From Telmatactis stephensoni (Eukaryota > Cnidaria > Anthozoa > Actiniaria > Isophelliidae), in NCBI GenBank assembly GCA_029948255.1, contig JALIZF010001876.1:806001-870000 (forward strand): a stretch of 64,000 bases of DNA, in the 5' to 3' direction. The number at the start of each line of letters is the position of its first letter. Within the stretch, counting starts at the first letter, position 1. Below the pieces are notes generated by a model. The model was not told the DNA's origin. It ran no database searches and worked only from the letters and a program-made list of their open reading frames with translations. Of this stretch, positions 1 through 20,700 are shown piece by piece. Both the position numbers and the translations under genes were made by a program.

Positions 1-170
1 AAGAATACGACGAAAGATGAAACTATTCAGTTCTTGCTTTGGTCACATATTAATTCATGAAGTATTCGATCGGGAGTATATCTGATGGACATTTCAGTTT
101 CTGTGAACTGATCTATATCAGGAACCAAAATGAGACAAGCACCGCGTGCACCTCGGGAACCCTGACGTAT

Positions 171-239
171 TATTCTGTCGCTCGTGGGAGGGCGGAGGGG
201 GATATTTTTTTCTGGAAGCGAGAAACGAGCGACAGAATA
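171..239. repeat. perfect 15-bp hairpin
   Basis: Arms TATTCTGTCGCTCGT (171-185) and its exact reverse complement (225-239) are separated by a 39-base loop rich in G and T. It may be the remnant of a small inverted-repeat element; nothing else identifies it. Confidence 0.6.
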
Positions 240-1764
240 TCACTCCTGAGTTTCCAAAGATGCTCATGCAATTGACAGGCGAGCTGCGTAGTGCTAAACA
301 CGACTGTCACAAGTTGATTTCGGACAAGTGCGAAACACACGATAACCATACAGGATGGCTAGATAATATCGTGGATTCAAGCGCCGGGCAGTTTAAGTTG
401 CATTTCATATGTAAAAAATTTACCGTACGATTTTATACACTATTTCACCAGCTCTGCTTAATTGTCTTGTCGAGCCCACAGTATATCTGCCGCTGACCAA
501 ATGAATTTAGTTCTAAAGTAAGGTGCATGCTTAAAAATTATCATTTCAGAATTTTTTCTTTCCTTTACTTTAATTTACTCCCGGGAAGATAAAGGTTGTA
601 CTTTTGGGGAGTTTAACACATTCGGGACTATTAGAGCAGATATAAATTTTTGATTCTGTCGGAAAAGGTCTGTTTCATAGTTTCAATTTTTATTTTCCAT
701 CTCACTTTGCTCGAGTTGAAGTTATGTTAAGTATGACCCAAAAAGTTGGAATTATTGTCATGAACGAGAACAACCTGTTAGTTGCCAGTGATTGTAGATT
801 TGATTTTATAATTACATGTAATTACAATTGCTTAAAAGAACAAAATCTAAACTGAAAAAAAATCTGCATCGGTCACAGATTTTTCCAGCCTGATCGCAGT
901 TGTGATGGTCTACCCACAGCCTTGATAACGTGTAAAGCTAGCGGTTTCTCCACTCTTACCATTTAAATACACCGTGTACAGTAAGACGACATGTCTGACT
1001 GCCTCTGGATTAGCCGTGGGTGTACTTGTGCTTAATATCTTCCAACTGGCCTTGATTATCCTGCAGCATTTATTTGTGGTTAACCTGACAAAATGGCCGT
1101 CCACTGACTCACTCCCTTTGGCCTATGCGGTGGAACAAGGCGGGGAATGAGCGCAAAGATGGCTGTTTTCTCGAGGTAACAGCCTTGAACATAGACTTCT
1201 CAAAAGTCTCGCTCAAAACCTCACGAGATTAGCCGGTAGCCTTCCTTGCAGACCTCTGCAAAGAAGACCAGATAAGCTGGGGTGCACACAGACAGGATTA
1301 GACTTGGGATTAGACTTGATGTCTTACTAACTATTAAAAGACTTGGAAGATTTATCAGACATGTGGTTAACACAGGTGTCAGGGCTAACCCGTCTCCACT
1401 CACTATACGAGCAGACGTGGGTGCAGACAGACTGACAGGTTTTCGTGTGATAAATATGCATTTTAGCTGTAAGCGTAAGTGGGCCATTTAAATGATAAGG
1501 GGATTACGTTATTGATATCGGTAGCTAAACGTAAACGTATGATAATGATGATCTCACTTGTAAGATAAATTGTCTTTGCGTTTAGAAATTGAAAAAGCTG
1601 TTTCAGGCGTAGCCTATGGCCACGGGAGAGGTTGTTGAGGGGGCTGCTGCTCTGGAAGTTGATGGTTAACTATAATTTATAGTAGGCTGTTTGACATTTA
1701 GTGGTCATTAAGAAATTTAATGTCTTTTACGGGGACAATAGTCGTTGTTGCTGTTGTTGTTGTT

Positions 1765-1981
1765 TTGTCGTTTGCTTGTTTGTTTGTTTGTTTGTTTGCT
1801 TGCTTGCTTGCTTGTTTGTTTGTTTGCTTGCTTGCTTGCTTGTTTGTTTGTTTGTTTGTTTGTTTGTTTGTTTGTTTGTTTGTTTGTTTGTTTGTTTGTT
1901 TGTTTGTTTGTTTGTTTGTTTGTTTGTTTGTTTGTTTGTTTGTTTGTTTGTTTGTTTGTTTGTTTGTTTGTTTGTTTGTTT
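1765..1981. repeat. (TTTG)n microsatellite with TTGC interruptions
   Basis: About 215 bases of uninterrupted TTTG units, with two blocks of TTGC units in the first third. All three plus-strand frames stay open through it and give Cys-Leu-Phe-Val repeats, which are artefacts and not proteins. Confidence 0.95.
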
Positions 1982-3011
1982 TTACGGGAGAACGTTTTGA
2001 ATATGACTTTCTGAAATACCGGCAGATTTGGGCATGGGATGCCCTGAATTGGAATAAGTCTTACGATAGGGTTTCTGGGTAGCGGGAGGGGTAGTGAAGA
2101 TAACTAAACATACTAAGTTATTTACACTCCATGCGCCGTCTAGCTCCCAGTCGTCACTCCGGCGGTTTTTACTTCAATAAAGCAGCAACATTCTTGCTAC
2201 TTTCATCAATTTATGTTTTCCCGACAATCGATGTGTAGCTCTGTTACCTTCCACTAGCCGGACAGACCTTTGGGGGGAAATAGATAAGGATAACGAAGCT
2301 AAGGTAAAAGATAATTGCTTCAGTAATATCGAATTAGTATAAAATAGAATATAGCAAAGAATACAGGAAAGGGAAGTCATATAAGAGCAAACAAAAGAAG
2401 ACAGAAATAAGGTAAAAAAGAAAAAAAAAGAAAAAGAAAAAAGAAAATCAGAAATCCGTCGAGTATAAAATGTAATGAAAGATTCAAATATATTTCAGGC
2501 TCTTAAGAGCTCAGAAATTAATCACCATCCTTTCGAAACAACATCTTCATAAAACGGATGCTTTAAGCTGTTTAGTTCCGCCTGTCTTAAAGTCTTTGTC
2601 TATTGAGTCATACAGTTGACTTGATTTCATGCTAAAGTGTACAGGAATAACCTTACATTGTGAAAGGGGTCAGTGAGATAAATTTAAGAACTCGATACCA
2701 TGAAATATTCATAAAAATTTCGCTAAATTTTAAGTTAAATTCTTGGATGCAATTTAAGGATTTTAGCTAAATTCGTGTTTCAATTTGGTGAGGTCATTTT
2801 TCAATTATAATTGTATAAACTGAGTCGGTGAATGTGCGGCAAAGTCTAAATATTTTAATAAAATCACACACCAAATTAATCAACTTAGTCTGTTAATATA
2901 AAACAGAGTATTTCTTGGCGACTCAACTTAATTGAACTGTAGTCAAAAACGAATCAGGAAACGAAATTACTAATTAGTCTGACTGATGTCATTAATTTTC
3001 GTATTCGCCTA

Positions 3012-3044
3012 ATGACATCATACGCCATTAGCGTATGACGTCAT
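3012..3044. promoter_or_regulatory. CRE-like palindrome inside a hairpin, upstream of CaMK1
   Basis: An inverted repeat with 14-base arms (3012-3025 and 3031-3044, one mismatch, five-base loop) contains TGACGTCA at 3036-3043. That octamer is the canonical CREB/ATF site. It lies about 560 bases before the kinase start codon. A role in the kinase promoter is inference; a degraded palindromic repeat would look the same. Confidence 0.35.
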
Positions 3045-3602
3045 CGAGCTCGTCACGAACTCTAGGGTTACAGTAAGATTGAATAGAGAAATGCTAATGA
3101 CGCTTCATAATTGGTACTCCGGCTCCACGCATTACGCATCTGTGGGGCAGCCATATATCCAGATAGGTAGGTCTTCAAGAGCGTTTTTTGAACAAATTGA
3201 AGTGACGTCTTTTATATTGTTGCAAATAATTCCCAATCTCCAAAAACCGAGGATTGTACTTTGACACGCTTAGCCAATATAGTTTAAAACCAGAAACGCT
3301 ATTATTAAGATCTGAAATTGCGTGGTTTCGGTTGTCACTGCGGCGCTCAGACGTGACGAGTCCAATACTCACCCCATCCCCCTAGGGTACACTTATTTCT
3401 TAACAACACAGCTACACACTGGAATGCAAGTTTCGGCTCGAAGAACAACAAATATTCGAGTGTCTGTAAATAGAAACTAAACGTGTAGGCAAGCATTGTC
3501 ACTGTTGTTGTGTGTTTGACTTCGTAGTTTTGATTCAAGTGAAGTTACTGCATGTGAATCGCGCTTTGACCCTCAATGAGTTCGTGTTTTTGCCCTTGCA
3601 GA

Positions 3603-10547
<6,945 letters not shown>

Positions 10548-11537
10548 TAGAACGAAATAGGATTCCAATCTTCATTCAGAAGAGTTATGAACAATGTTGA
10601 AAAGACTAAAGCTATTCTCAAGCGATGGCTGAGATATAACTCGTGGACTTAAAACCATGAGTGGATGTAATCCACGAGTTAAGAGAAAATAACAACGGAA
10701 CTTTTAAAGTATAAAGTATATATCCACATAGTGTTCCAGATAAGGAACTGATTGCTGCCTTATTGAGCTTCTAATCATCACTGGTTTGGCTGAGTGGCAG
10801 ACGGTATTTCCTTAATTGAGGGAGATTGTCTGGGTGAGGGCGGGGAACGGAAGCTAAGAGGCACGGAAGCGAAGTTTTCTTGTTCCCCTCTCTCTCCCAC
10901 TCTTCCCCCTCAAGAAACACCTGCATGCTAAGCAGCCCGTCATTGATATAGTGAGTGATATTTCTAACTAGTTTCGATGTTTCTCAAAAAAGTGAGTTTT
11001 ACATTGAAAACCTGCATTTCTTTAGTGTCATATGGTCCATGTCTTAATTTCTTAAATAACAAATGTTTTAATAACTTATTGAGAGTTTTGTATTTACTGA
11101 ATTTTCGATTGTCCCCGCTTTTTGGTCGTCAGTCCCGGTTAGGGCAGTGCCTGATGGGGGAGTACGTTTTGTAACGCTTTCTTTGTAAACTTGTGCACAA
11201 AGTGCGTTTAATTTCACGGCCCCGTTTCGATGTTTCAGTGAATTACGACTTTTGATTTCCAAATATGTCTGCAACTCTTTCCAAACTCTTACTCTTTCGA
11301 ACGACTTCAAATCACACCGCTATATCAAATATATGATATAAAATTTAAAACTCTACTCACAAGTAGCTAGTGTCTAAAGCAGCAGCGTTTCGTCACGCAA
11401 GTGGCTGGTAATCATAAAGTAGTGCTAAAAATATCCCAGATGCGCAGCAACTGATGACATACACGTGACACATGCTCGAAACCCATATTTTACACCATAA
11501 TATAGCGGGTCTGATATTACAGTTACTGGTCATTACA

Positions 11538-11757
11538 GACAAAATCGTTCAGTTGCATCGTGACTATATTTTCCCAACTTCTTGTCTTTTCTGATCCCTC
11601 AATCATCTTTGGGGAAGGAGCTTATTTAAAATCCGCCAGTGATTGAACGAATTCATACAAGCTCCACCCCCAAGGATGATAAATGGATCAGAGAAAAAAA
11701 AACCTAACCGACGAAAAAATTATGTCGCGACGCAACGATTTTCGCTGTAACTTTGTC
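11538..11757. mobile_element. palindromic MITE-like element
   Basis: About 220 bases forming a long imperfect inverted repeat. The left end begins GACAAAATCGTT and the right end is the reverse complement of GACAAAGTTACAGCG...AAATCGTTGC. The centre also pairs (TCTGATCC...ATCATCTTTGGGG against CCCCCAAGGATGAT...GGATCAGA). It has no coding capacity, which fits a non-autonomous DNA transposon. Confidence 0.6.
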
Positions 11758-12081
11758 TGAAGGAATCATATTAAGGTTTATGTGTCTTAATAGTTTTGTT
11801 AAGTCATAATAGCGTGCCAATGATATATGTGTGCAGTAAGTGCTAACAATTAGTGCCATTTTGGTGCTATTTAGTAATATGGAAGTGTCTACCTACGGTC
11901 AGCCTTGCTGTTCACTTTTTTGTTTAGCTTTCTTTCTTCCCTTGATGCACGGCGAACTCACTAAATTCTTCCCATTAACAACAGGGCGAGTATAAAGAAT
12001 CGACTGAGTACGAGTCTGCAATTGTTGCGCGCTGCTGTACGCTGTTATGAAAGAGCATCATGGGTAACTAGGACATTTGAT

Positions 12082-12185
12082 TGAGTTAGTTCTCTCCTTT
12101 GCCTCGACTGTTGTTCTCTGGGTCCTTTGGCTTTCCACCTTCCGTAAAAAGAAACAAAACAAAAACGAACTAGAAAGCTGAGAGA
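12082..12185 (+). mobile_element. degraded SINE tail fragment
   Basis: It matches, with many changes, the 3' part of the SINE at 18815-18985: GAGTTAGTTCTCTCC, then CTTTGCCTCGA, a TTTCCACCTTCC stretch and AAAACGAACT. The tRNA-like head is absent. Confidence 0.5.
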
Positions 12186-12589
12186 TGTGTGCATACCATA
12201 TCAGAATGCAATGGTAGTGTGTTGGGGTTGTAAAGCCCCCCAAAATTGTGCTTAGGTGTTTTTCGTGAAGATGGAAAGCCCCAACGCATCCGCCAGTATT
12301 TTAAGGTTGTTTTAATTCTGTAATGCGATTAATAGCGGCGCGCTTCAATTCGACTACCCGCGCACTGGCGAAACTGGGTCGAGCCATCTTAACTAGTAAT
12401 CCATCTAGATCTTCGAAGCGAGCTCCTTGGGCTTCCTTTGGAAAACTGCTTCATAGAGGGACTGGAGACCGGAAAGCAAAAAAATAAAAAGTTGAAATAA
12501 AAAGTGCAATCTGTGAAAAGCCGAGGAAGGTAAAAACAGGCAAAGAAGATGGAAAAGAAAGAGAAAAAGAAAAAAGGGAAAAAAATTCC

Positions 12590-12625
12590 GGCGCCGGCAG
12601 GGCTCGAACCTGTAACACCTAAATA
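12590..12625 (-). mobile_element. tRNA-like (SINE head or tRNA pseudogene) remnant
   Basis: On the minus strand GGTTCGAGCCC resembles a Pol III B box / T-arm, followed by GGCGCCGGAA and a T run. No complete cloverleaf can be drawn, so it is not a functional tRNA. Confidence 0.35.
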
Positions 12626-12739
12626 AGCATCCCCCGGAAACAAAGGAACAAAAGAAATGAATAATTTGAAAATAAAAAAATGAAAATAAATTTTTGGGAC
12701 GATTCTCCCGAGACATTCATAGAAGTTGAGACATCGAAT

Positions 12740-12895
12740 CGACTTACGTTACGGATGAAGATTTCGGCCCCATCCACGCTATCCCGCTGCTACATATTAC
12801 AGTTGACTTAGCCCGAAGGCCAGGGAGGGAGACGATATCCGGACCCTAATCCATACCTTTAGATATCACCTTAGACCGCTGCGCTACCTAGACAC
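12740..12895 (-). mobile_element. degraded tRNA-derived SINE
   Basis: On the minus strand GGTAGCGCAGCGGTCTAAGG resembles a tRNA D-arm / A box. The following GGTCCGGATATC is a weak B box. The remainder does not resemble the other SINEs of the window. Confidence 0.4.
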
Positions 12896-14722
12896 TTAAT
12901 AAATTTAATGACTAATTGGGGTAGTCTATTCGGCGAAGTTTCATTGTGATGCTAATATGGTTGTCCCAAATCCTTGGGGAGCGGTTGGAACCAATCAAAG
13001 TCAAATAATCTAAAGAATGATTTTGTATTAAAAGAAAGTGTAAATAAAAGAATAAATTTCGTGGACATTTTTAGTACGTCAAGCTTATTTCTGCTAGGAG
13101 GTTTTGCTATCAGTGAAGGTTTCAGTCGGTTGAATAGTCAAGAAACCACGCTTGCTGTTTCAGGAACAGTCCTAAAACATTCTATAGACGGAGACGGATC
13201 ATCAGAAAAGCTAAGTACAGTTATCTTGATTATAAAATATGCATTTCTACTTCGCAGTTTCTCGATTCTACATCGACGAAGCCCATGATACTGGTTTGTT
13301 CGCTCGTGGACATACCAATCTTTACATTTCAACTTGAAATTTGTAATTAAGTTTAACTGAAACCCAATTAAAGAGTAATAAAAAAGTCTTTTAGTAAATA
13401 TTCAGAATTGAGTACACCTCATTATAGACGACTTTCAAAACTGGCAGCCTAGTACATGACAACGAGGCCCGGCATAAAGGCCTTGAGCATGAAAATATAT
13501 AAGCGTTGTGACAAAGACGATGTGTTTCTTTTCATTTTGAAATACCTATTAGGCCGGCTTTCTGGCCTCGATCTCGCGTGAGCCCGCCATTTTTAAAAGT
13601 TGTCTATAGGTCTACTGTATTTTCTTTTTATGAGTTATAAATTTTTTTTTTCAGAATTTGTAGTACATTGTAGTACGTTGATTTTATCTTTGACAGACAT
13701 TATGTGGGAGGGGTGAGAGGGGATCATGAGGGAATGAGAGGGGAGGGCAGGGACGATGACAAATGTTAGTCAATGTAGGACTAGAGTTTCCCGTCAAAAT
13801 GTCAGCGTTCAGCTGAAGGAACTACCGACGGTAAATCTAATGCTTTATCACCTATACCTTAAGTTACTTAATCAATTTATAGGTATATAGAATATTCGCA
13901 ATCTAATATTAAACTTTTCGCTTAATTCAGTATACATGGTAAATGACCTAAATCCGTCAAGGGCGTGTTGTGGTTTTGCTTTCCTACTGGTTCAGTTTTT
14001 TTGAGGCATCGTTTTACTTTCAAAATATACTTTATTGAAGTTTAATCCTTTAAAACGAACCTAAATACTTACATATATATAAATTATCCATTACATAAAA
14101 CTGCTGAGTGAAATTAAAAATTAAACACATATACTAACATAATTATAAATTTCGCATCCATTTACTTAAACATATTAACTTCCCAGAACGAAAAATGAAC
14201 TCTTCCGTGTTATCTGAGGATTACTAAGTCACGTGACATAATGTAATTTATCAATGACGCCACGATATGAAGAAAAGTCTAGAACTTGCTAAAAGATACG
14301 TGAACTATTGTAAACGTTACTGGTTTTTAAGCTGGTTGTGTTTGTCTTGTTGTTTTTAATTGTTTTATCAAGTCAATCTATTTATAATCGTTATTTTTGA
14401 TGCAAGAGAAAGTGACAGGAACCGTGTTTTTCTCAGAGACTGTCAATCACCGAGTCACCATGCGTCACAGGTAGCTACCAAAATATTTCTTTGCTAGAAT
14501 TGGGAAAACTTTATTCCCTCCATCTATTTACTCCTGAGATTATATCCACTAATTAATTCCACATGCTATGTCCATAGTTAATAGAATCAGTGGAAACGAG
14601 TTTAGTTTCTGGACAGCCATCTTTCGGTTTCAGTGGATGAGTTAAAGAGCTTCAGCTAGAACCACTTGACCACTTGAAACAAGCTACTGAACTTCTCTCA
14701 ATGGACTAGACTTACCAAAGAA

Positions 14723-17700
14723 ATGAAGAGTTTGTATTTTCTCTTGTTTTTCTTGGCTGCAAAAACTCTTTCATTCACCTCTGGAGGCAGAGCGAGGGAT
14801 GGTAAGTAAATGAAATTGTAATACAAAGAAATAATCGAATAGCAGTTAAGAGTCAATTATTAAATAACTGACATAAAAATATTTACGCTCTATATATGTA
14901 TATATATAGTGTACTTAATAATGCACTTGTATATGTTAGGGTATTAAGTTTTATTCATATTTTTACGATTTTAATCTTATATATATTTACATTCTTAAAT
15001 TTTTATAATTATTATGATTAGTATTATTTTTCTCTTTATTTTGCACAGCTTCAGTGTAAATAAATGTGGTTAATAAAATTCTTCTTCTTCTTCTTAATAG
15101 AATCTAGAGCTAAATATAAACGTAATGTATAGAATATCATATACAAGCAGAAAGAGATTAGTGAATTGAGAGGGTTTTTTTGGCTTGTAACTGGGGAATG
15201 TCATGACAGGCAAGTGCAAGTTTCACTCACTGACACACTGTAACTTCATGTTCTATATGATTCTCAACTCGTTTATTCTTGGGTAAATCTTCAAAAATTC
15301 AATTAAAGTAAGTGCCAAATTGGATAGGGTATTAGTTGTCGTTAGAGGGAATTCTGTAAATCAAGACCGCTCGTGACTCGTGGAATATATTTTAGCTGCA
15401 TGGTGAGCAGTATTATTGGTAGCGTTAAAAAATTATATATTGTATTTCTTTTACTATTTATTGTATTTTTAATTTGTGTCCCCAATAAGTGCCACCTCGG
15501 CGCTAGAACTACTAGACACCTTAATAAAGATTATGTATGTATGTATGTATGTATTAATAAATGCAAACTGTAAATGGTGGATAAATGATGATGACAATTA
15601 CTAAATGCAAAATCTTTCACAATCATTATTTTTGTTGGGTCTTTATACCAAAAATTGAACATTGATATAATTATGAATGAATGAATGAATTATAAGTATT
15701 TATTACTTTAAGAAATTGCTGAACAAAGAATGCAAAATTCAAGCAGTACTTTTGAAACTTTAACCATTTTGTGTCAGACAACATAACTAATTCCGACAGC
15801 TTTAGTTTGTAGACCGAAAGTAAACTTTTCAGTTGAATTAATGTGACAATAAATTATGATGTCAAATGCCAAGAATAACAATTATTTCGACCAAGCGGAA
15901 ACTCAACTGCCATATTGATTTAGTACTGGTTAGGTACAAATTTCCTGTAAATAACTTCTCTTTCTCATGCTAAATATTCTTTTATTTTTTAGAAATGTAA
16001 AAATGAAAAAGATAAATGATGTCTGTATTCCTTTTCTCTTTCTTTTTCATTTTATAGTGTTCCTGTTTATTCAGTTTATCTAAAACTAACTTGTTGAATA
16101 CTGATCGTAATATTACATTCGATGGCTTAACTGAGAATGAGAGCAATTAAAGAAGAGAAGAGATGTGATGATATTTTATTCACTTGTTTAGACATTTTTT
16201 CAATTTTTTTAAGGCTCTATAAACGTAGTTCAATTTCTGTATAATGTTTGAATAATTCTTGAAATGGTCGATGATAAAAAAGCCTGACAAAAAGGGTTAG
16301 TATCCTATCCTTTTGGAATCAAATCTCTCGATGCGTGCCGGCTATATAATGATCGTTAATCCACTACACAGAGAGGGGATTAACAGTTAACTGATCATAT
16401 TTGGTCTATAAATCAATAGTTCAATGACAAATTAATCCAAAATTAGTAATTAACTGCTAATTAAAAGAAAACATTTAAAAAAATTATTTTATGTTTATAA
16501 AAAGCTAGACAAGTTAACTGACAATGCATGGGCCCAAGGAAAATTATTCTAAAAACCTGACAGACCGGTTTCCCGTACTCTTCTATCAGTACTCAACAAG
16601 CAGACAGGTGCCATAGAGTTTTCGTTTTGTTTTTAGAAGTACGTCATCTGTAAATATAATAATTTAATTGCTTTTTCTCGAATGATTGAAATATTGGAAT
16701 CAATCTTTAGAAAGCAACTGATATTGAATGTTTGCAAAAGGAAAAAAGGTGGCATTCTTAAAAAAAACGACGCTGGGAAATGCATATAAAAGTTATTGAT
16801 TTATCAAGACTGAAATGAAATTTCGTACGCTGAAGCAGATGAGATATGTAGTGTCACTGTAAAGAATTAGAGAACAAGGAAATTTTAGAAAAAAGACAGG
16901 AATGTCCATGACAAAACTAAAATTTAATAAACTTATAAATAGTTTTTTATTCAAAAAAGATTTTTTTTAAACTACTTTTAAAAAAACTAGACTTTGCACG
17001 CAATCATTGTCTACAAACACAAATCATCGAAACATTGAATAGCCTTATAGATATGACAATTCACTAACATAAGTGAAAAGATAAAAAAAATATTTTAATG
17101 AATGTTCATGAATATTGATTTGAGAATTCGGAAACCTTTATTACCGATAGAAGACGCTCAGTTGGTTGAGTGTCGGTCTCTCGTGCGCATGAGGGAGGTC
17201 GGGGTTCAATGCCCAGCCGGACCAACACTCAGGGTCTTTAAATAATTAAAGGAGAAGGTGCTGCCTTTGTATTTACATCTGCAAACGGTGAGACCTTCAC
17301 GTCTTCTCGGATAAGGACGTTGAACTGTAGGCCCCGTCTCCATTTATATGGAGACGTTCCAGCAGTAAGGTCGGTCTGCGGGATTAGCGTTGAAAACTAC
17401 TGGTGAATGAGGCCTTAAAATCATGTATTACAACCAGTAGTGGAGCTACTGAATCGAAGCAGGTGCTGGAACATAACTAAACCTAAAAACCTATAAAACT
17501 AAATCAATAAACCTTTTCAATGAAATAGAGATTTGCGCAATCATTGTCTTGGTTGTTTATATATTGGAGTAAATGAAAAAGAGTAAATGTTTTTTTAAAA
17601 AGCGAAAAGGAAACTTTCCAAACACAACAGCAATTGGTCCTTTTTGAAAAAGGTAATTTATGACGTCATAGGTCACGTGACACCTCGATGATTACAGTCA

Positions 17701-20700
17701 CAAAATGTTCAGATCAGTTCAACAAAATATATCATACTGGCAATATACCCTCAGTTAAGGCAATTTATCTGTTGAAACAAGTATTCCTTGCCTTAACATA
17801 TTCGAGCGACATAATTCAGTTTCAGTAGAAGTTCACAAGATGAAATCATTGGAGCAAAATCTTGGGTAGGAGCTTAATGATACCCATGCAACAATACTTC
17901 TTAAATTCCAGATGACCAAGAAGGAGACAATGCCCTACTCTTATATCGGATGCTTTAATGATCGCGAGGTACGTGCAATGGGCCATCTCCTTGGAAGATG
18001 GAATGGTAAACACGCTGTAGAGAAATGCGCCTACAACTCAAGGTTTAAAGGGCTTACAAGGTGTTTGGGTTACAAAACTCTAGCGAATGCTGGTCTTCTG
18101 AAAACGCCACCTTAACGTATAATAAATATGGCAAATCCGATGCATGTGCAAATGGAACTGGAGGGAAATTGGACAAATGACGTCTATGCCTTTTATTGTA
18201 AGTCCATTGTCATCCACCCATCCGTCCATCATTCATTCATTCATTCATTTATTCATTCGTTCGTTCTTTCTTTCGCTTGTTCGTTCGTTCGTTCATTCAC
18301 TATCTCATTCATTTATTCATTCATTTATTTTTGTTTTTGAGCCGCTTTTGAAAAACTTTCAATAATATTGACTAACATATATCGCTTGGAAATAACAAAA
18401 TGATCTTTAAACTAGTCAATATACTATCTCTTTTCAAGTATACTGAAATGATTACTCATTTTAATAATGAACGCGCGCTTACTATATTACTCGAGTTCCA
18501 CTAAAAGACTACTAAACGACTAGAAGTATAAAAATTAGGTTTAAATTTCGAATCATTTTGATTTATCTTTTTACCAGTAACAATGATAAACTGAAGACTA
18601 TACTTACTTAATATTTTACTGTACAATATTTACTTCTATAATAGTCATATTTTCACTCTTTTTCTTTATTGTCTTAAACCGTCGTAGACAGATGTGTCTG
18701 TCGGAGACTAGACCATTGTAGATCGTCGTAGAACGTCTTAATCTATAATCTAGGCAGTAAAAAACGTGACCTGTTCCTTCCAGTCTGCCACAGACCATCG
18801 CACGTTTACATGGGGGAGCAACGGTGGCCGAGCGGTTAGACCTCTCACCTCTCAACGCTGTGGTCCTTGGTTTGATTCCCGAGTGAGTTGAGTTTGTTAG
18901 TTCGTTCTCTCCCTTGCATCGAGGCTTTTTTTTGCCGGGTTTTCCTTCCTCCATCAAAAACGAACTGGTTGTTTGAGAGTTGGGTGTTATTTAGCTCTGA
19001 GAATATCTAATGTAGCAAGGGTTGCCTGTGTATATTAGGATTTGATCATATTTCATATAGACATCTGCGCTATAAATGTGCAAAACATTATCACGCTTCT
19101 CGTTGATACACGTACACTTTTTCTAATTACATTTGATATCATTTTTGTTTACTTTTATTCTAATTCTGTTGATAATTAGCTTGTCCGCCAGTTCATACTA
19201 TCAGACGCTCCTCTAAATGTGAAGCTTGTCCTGTGGATACATATAAAGAGAATGGCACGTGTAAGGGCTGTCCAAACCATGAAAAGACATGGGGAAGAAG
19301 AGGTGTAGCCAGTATAGCAGGCTGTACAGGTAGTAATTAAGCATACATGTGTGAATCTTATTAATATCAGTATTACCATATTGTAAGAACGTTATAAGGC
19401 GCGACACCCAAAGCAGCCTTTTCTACAACGTTGCATTGCGCGCAACACAGTTGCAGGTGTCTAGGTGATTACAAAGTACGATCCGATGATCGAATGATAA
19501 AAATAAGCGTCTAAATATCCTGTTGTCTATCATTAAAATGTTCAATACATGGCTATCAAAATTTGTTTGTATAGGCCTATTTATTATAGTGTTGTGCGAA
19601 GGTTTCTGCTTGAGACCAACCTCCAGCTTTTAATATGTAGTGTAAGGGTAGACCAGCTGAAAACCCATATGATGAAGAAGCAGTTCTACAGTTTGTACAT
19701 GCTGCAGGAATGAACATACCTCAGAAAAGTTTCACGTGTCAAATATAATCATTTGGCTCTACGCGGATAATTAAGCCCATTATGAATCGTTGCTCTCCAA
19801 ATGCAACCATTCAAATGCAACCATTCAAATGCAACCATTCAAATGCAACCATTCAAATGCAACCAAATGCAACCATTCTTCACATGGGATCCTTTCACTT
19901 CAATGATGATTTCCTATTTTTATTTCACAGCTCAAAATCCTATCAAGGTTCCAAACTACAAAGAACATATTCCGCCAGGATTCAAAGGCATTTTTACAAC
20001 CTTTAGAGCAAGCTATGAGAACAACTCCTTGGTCATTCCACCACTTGTGTACACAATTACAAGCATCCACAAATTTATTGATTTAAAAAAAATATCCGTT
20101 AACTCGAAATACTTCAGCTCCTGCTTTGAACATAGCAGCGCGATTCATCCATTATGTATTTATCAACATAATGGAAGCATTTACGCGAATATAGAGAACT
20201 TAAAAGTTGCGGAAGGGGATCAGCTTGTGATCAGCATCGATGTATCTGACTCTGCGAATGCCTCTCGTGGTCTCATTTCGAACGCCAATGGAAATGTAAC
20301 GGTGATTTGTAACGATACTTGCAAAGAATCGAAGCGATTATATGATGAAGCAAATAACACCTGCTTTCATATGAGAACAAACTATAGCGTATTAAACAAC
20401 GGATCGTCACAACTGAAGGTTGACAGCAGGAATATTTATACCATCTATCGTATTTACCTGAGCAGAGAAAGTAGAGGAGTTGCCGATGGTTCGTGTCGTT
20501 TAAACATCTCTTACAGACAAGATGAGTTTGAAACTAGATCTGAAGGATTTGCTCTTTCCAGTGGTATTTACTTCAGTGAAAATAAAACTATTGCAGAATT
20601 CATGATCAGTAGGGAAACCTTTCCAAATGGTATATTTTTGAAGTATTCTCCCAAAATGATTAACTTGACTTTTAAGTGTGACGCAGCACTAGGACCATCC

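Larger units (their letters stand above)
1..3602. other. 5' intergenic region
   Basis: I found no coding exon with supporting splice sites or a recognisable domain. Short open frames here have no family resemblance. The stretch holds a 15-bp-arm hairpin (171-239), a long TTTG/TTGC tetranucleotide tract (about 1765-1980), an A-rich tract around 2410-2450 and a CRE-like palindrome at 3036-3043. The last ~600 bases should contain the promoter and 5' UTR of the kinase that starts at 3603; I see no clear TATA box. Confidence 0.5.
10548..14722. other. intergenic region between CaMK1 and the adhesion GPCR
   Basis: It should contain the 3' UTR of the kinase and the promoter of the GPCR, but I cannot point to a convincing polyadenylation signal or core promoter. 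It holds a palindromic element (11538-11757), a SINE tail fragment (12082-12185), two degraded tRNA-like segments (about 12590-12625 and 12740-12895) and AT-rich sequence. I found no exon. Confidence 0.5.
14802..17911. other. GPCR intron 1
   Basis: About 3.1 kb, AT-rich, with no exon-like sequence. It contains the 3' tail of a non-LTR element with a (TATG)n end (15425-15556) and a tRNA-derived SINE (17145-17480). Confidence 0.6.

Noticed and set aside
1701..2082. Three overlapping open frames encoding Cys-Leu-Phe-Val repeats
   Set aside because: They are translations of the (TTTG)n microsatellite in every frame.
12389..12716. Overlapping minus-strand frames rich in Phe
   Set aside because: They result from an A-rich plus-strand tract and a SINE-like remnant.
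17156..17225. Functional tRNA gene
   Set aside because: A and B boxes are present, but no acceptor stem forms and a SINE body follows.
19801..19930. N-terminal extension of GPCR exon 4 through the MQPFKCNHSN repeats
   Set aside because: It is the 14-bp minisatellite read in frame; a CAG acceptor at 19930 gives the correct phase.
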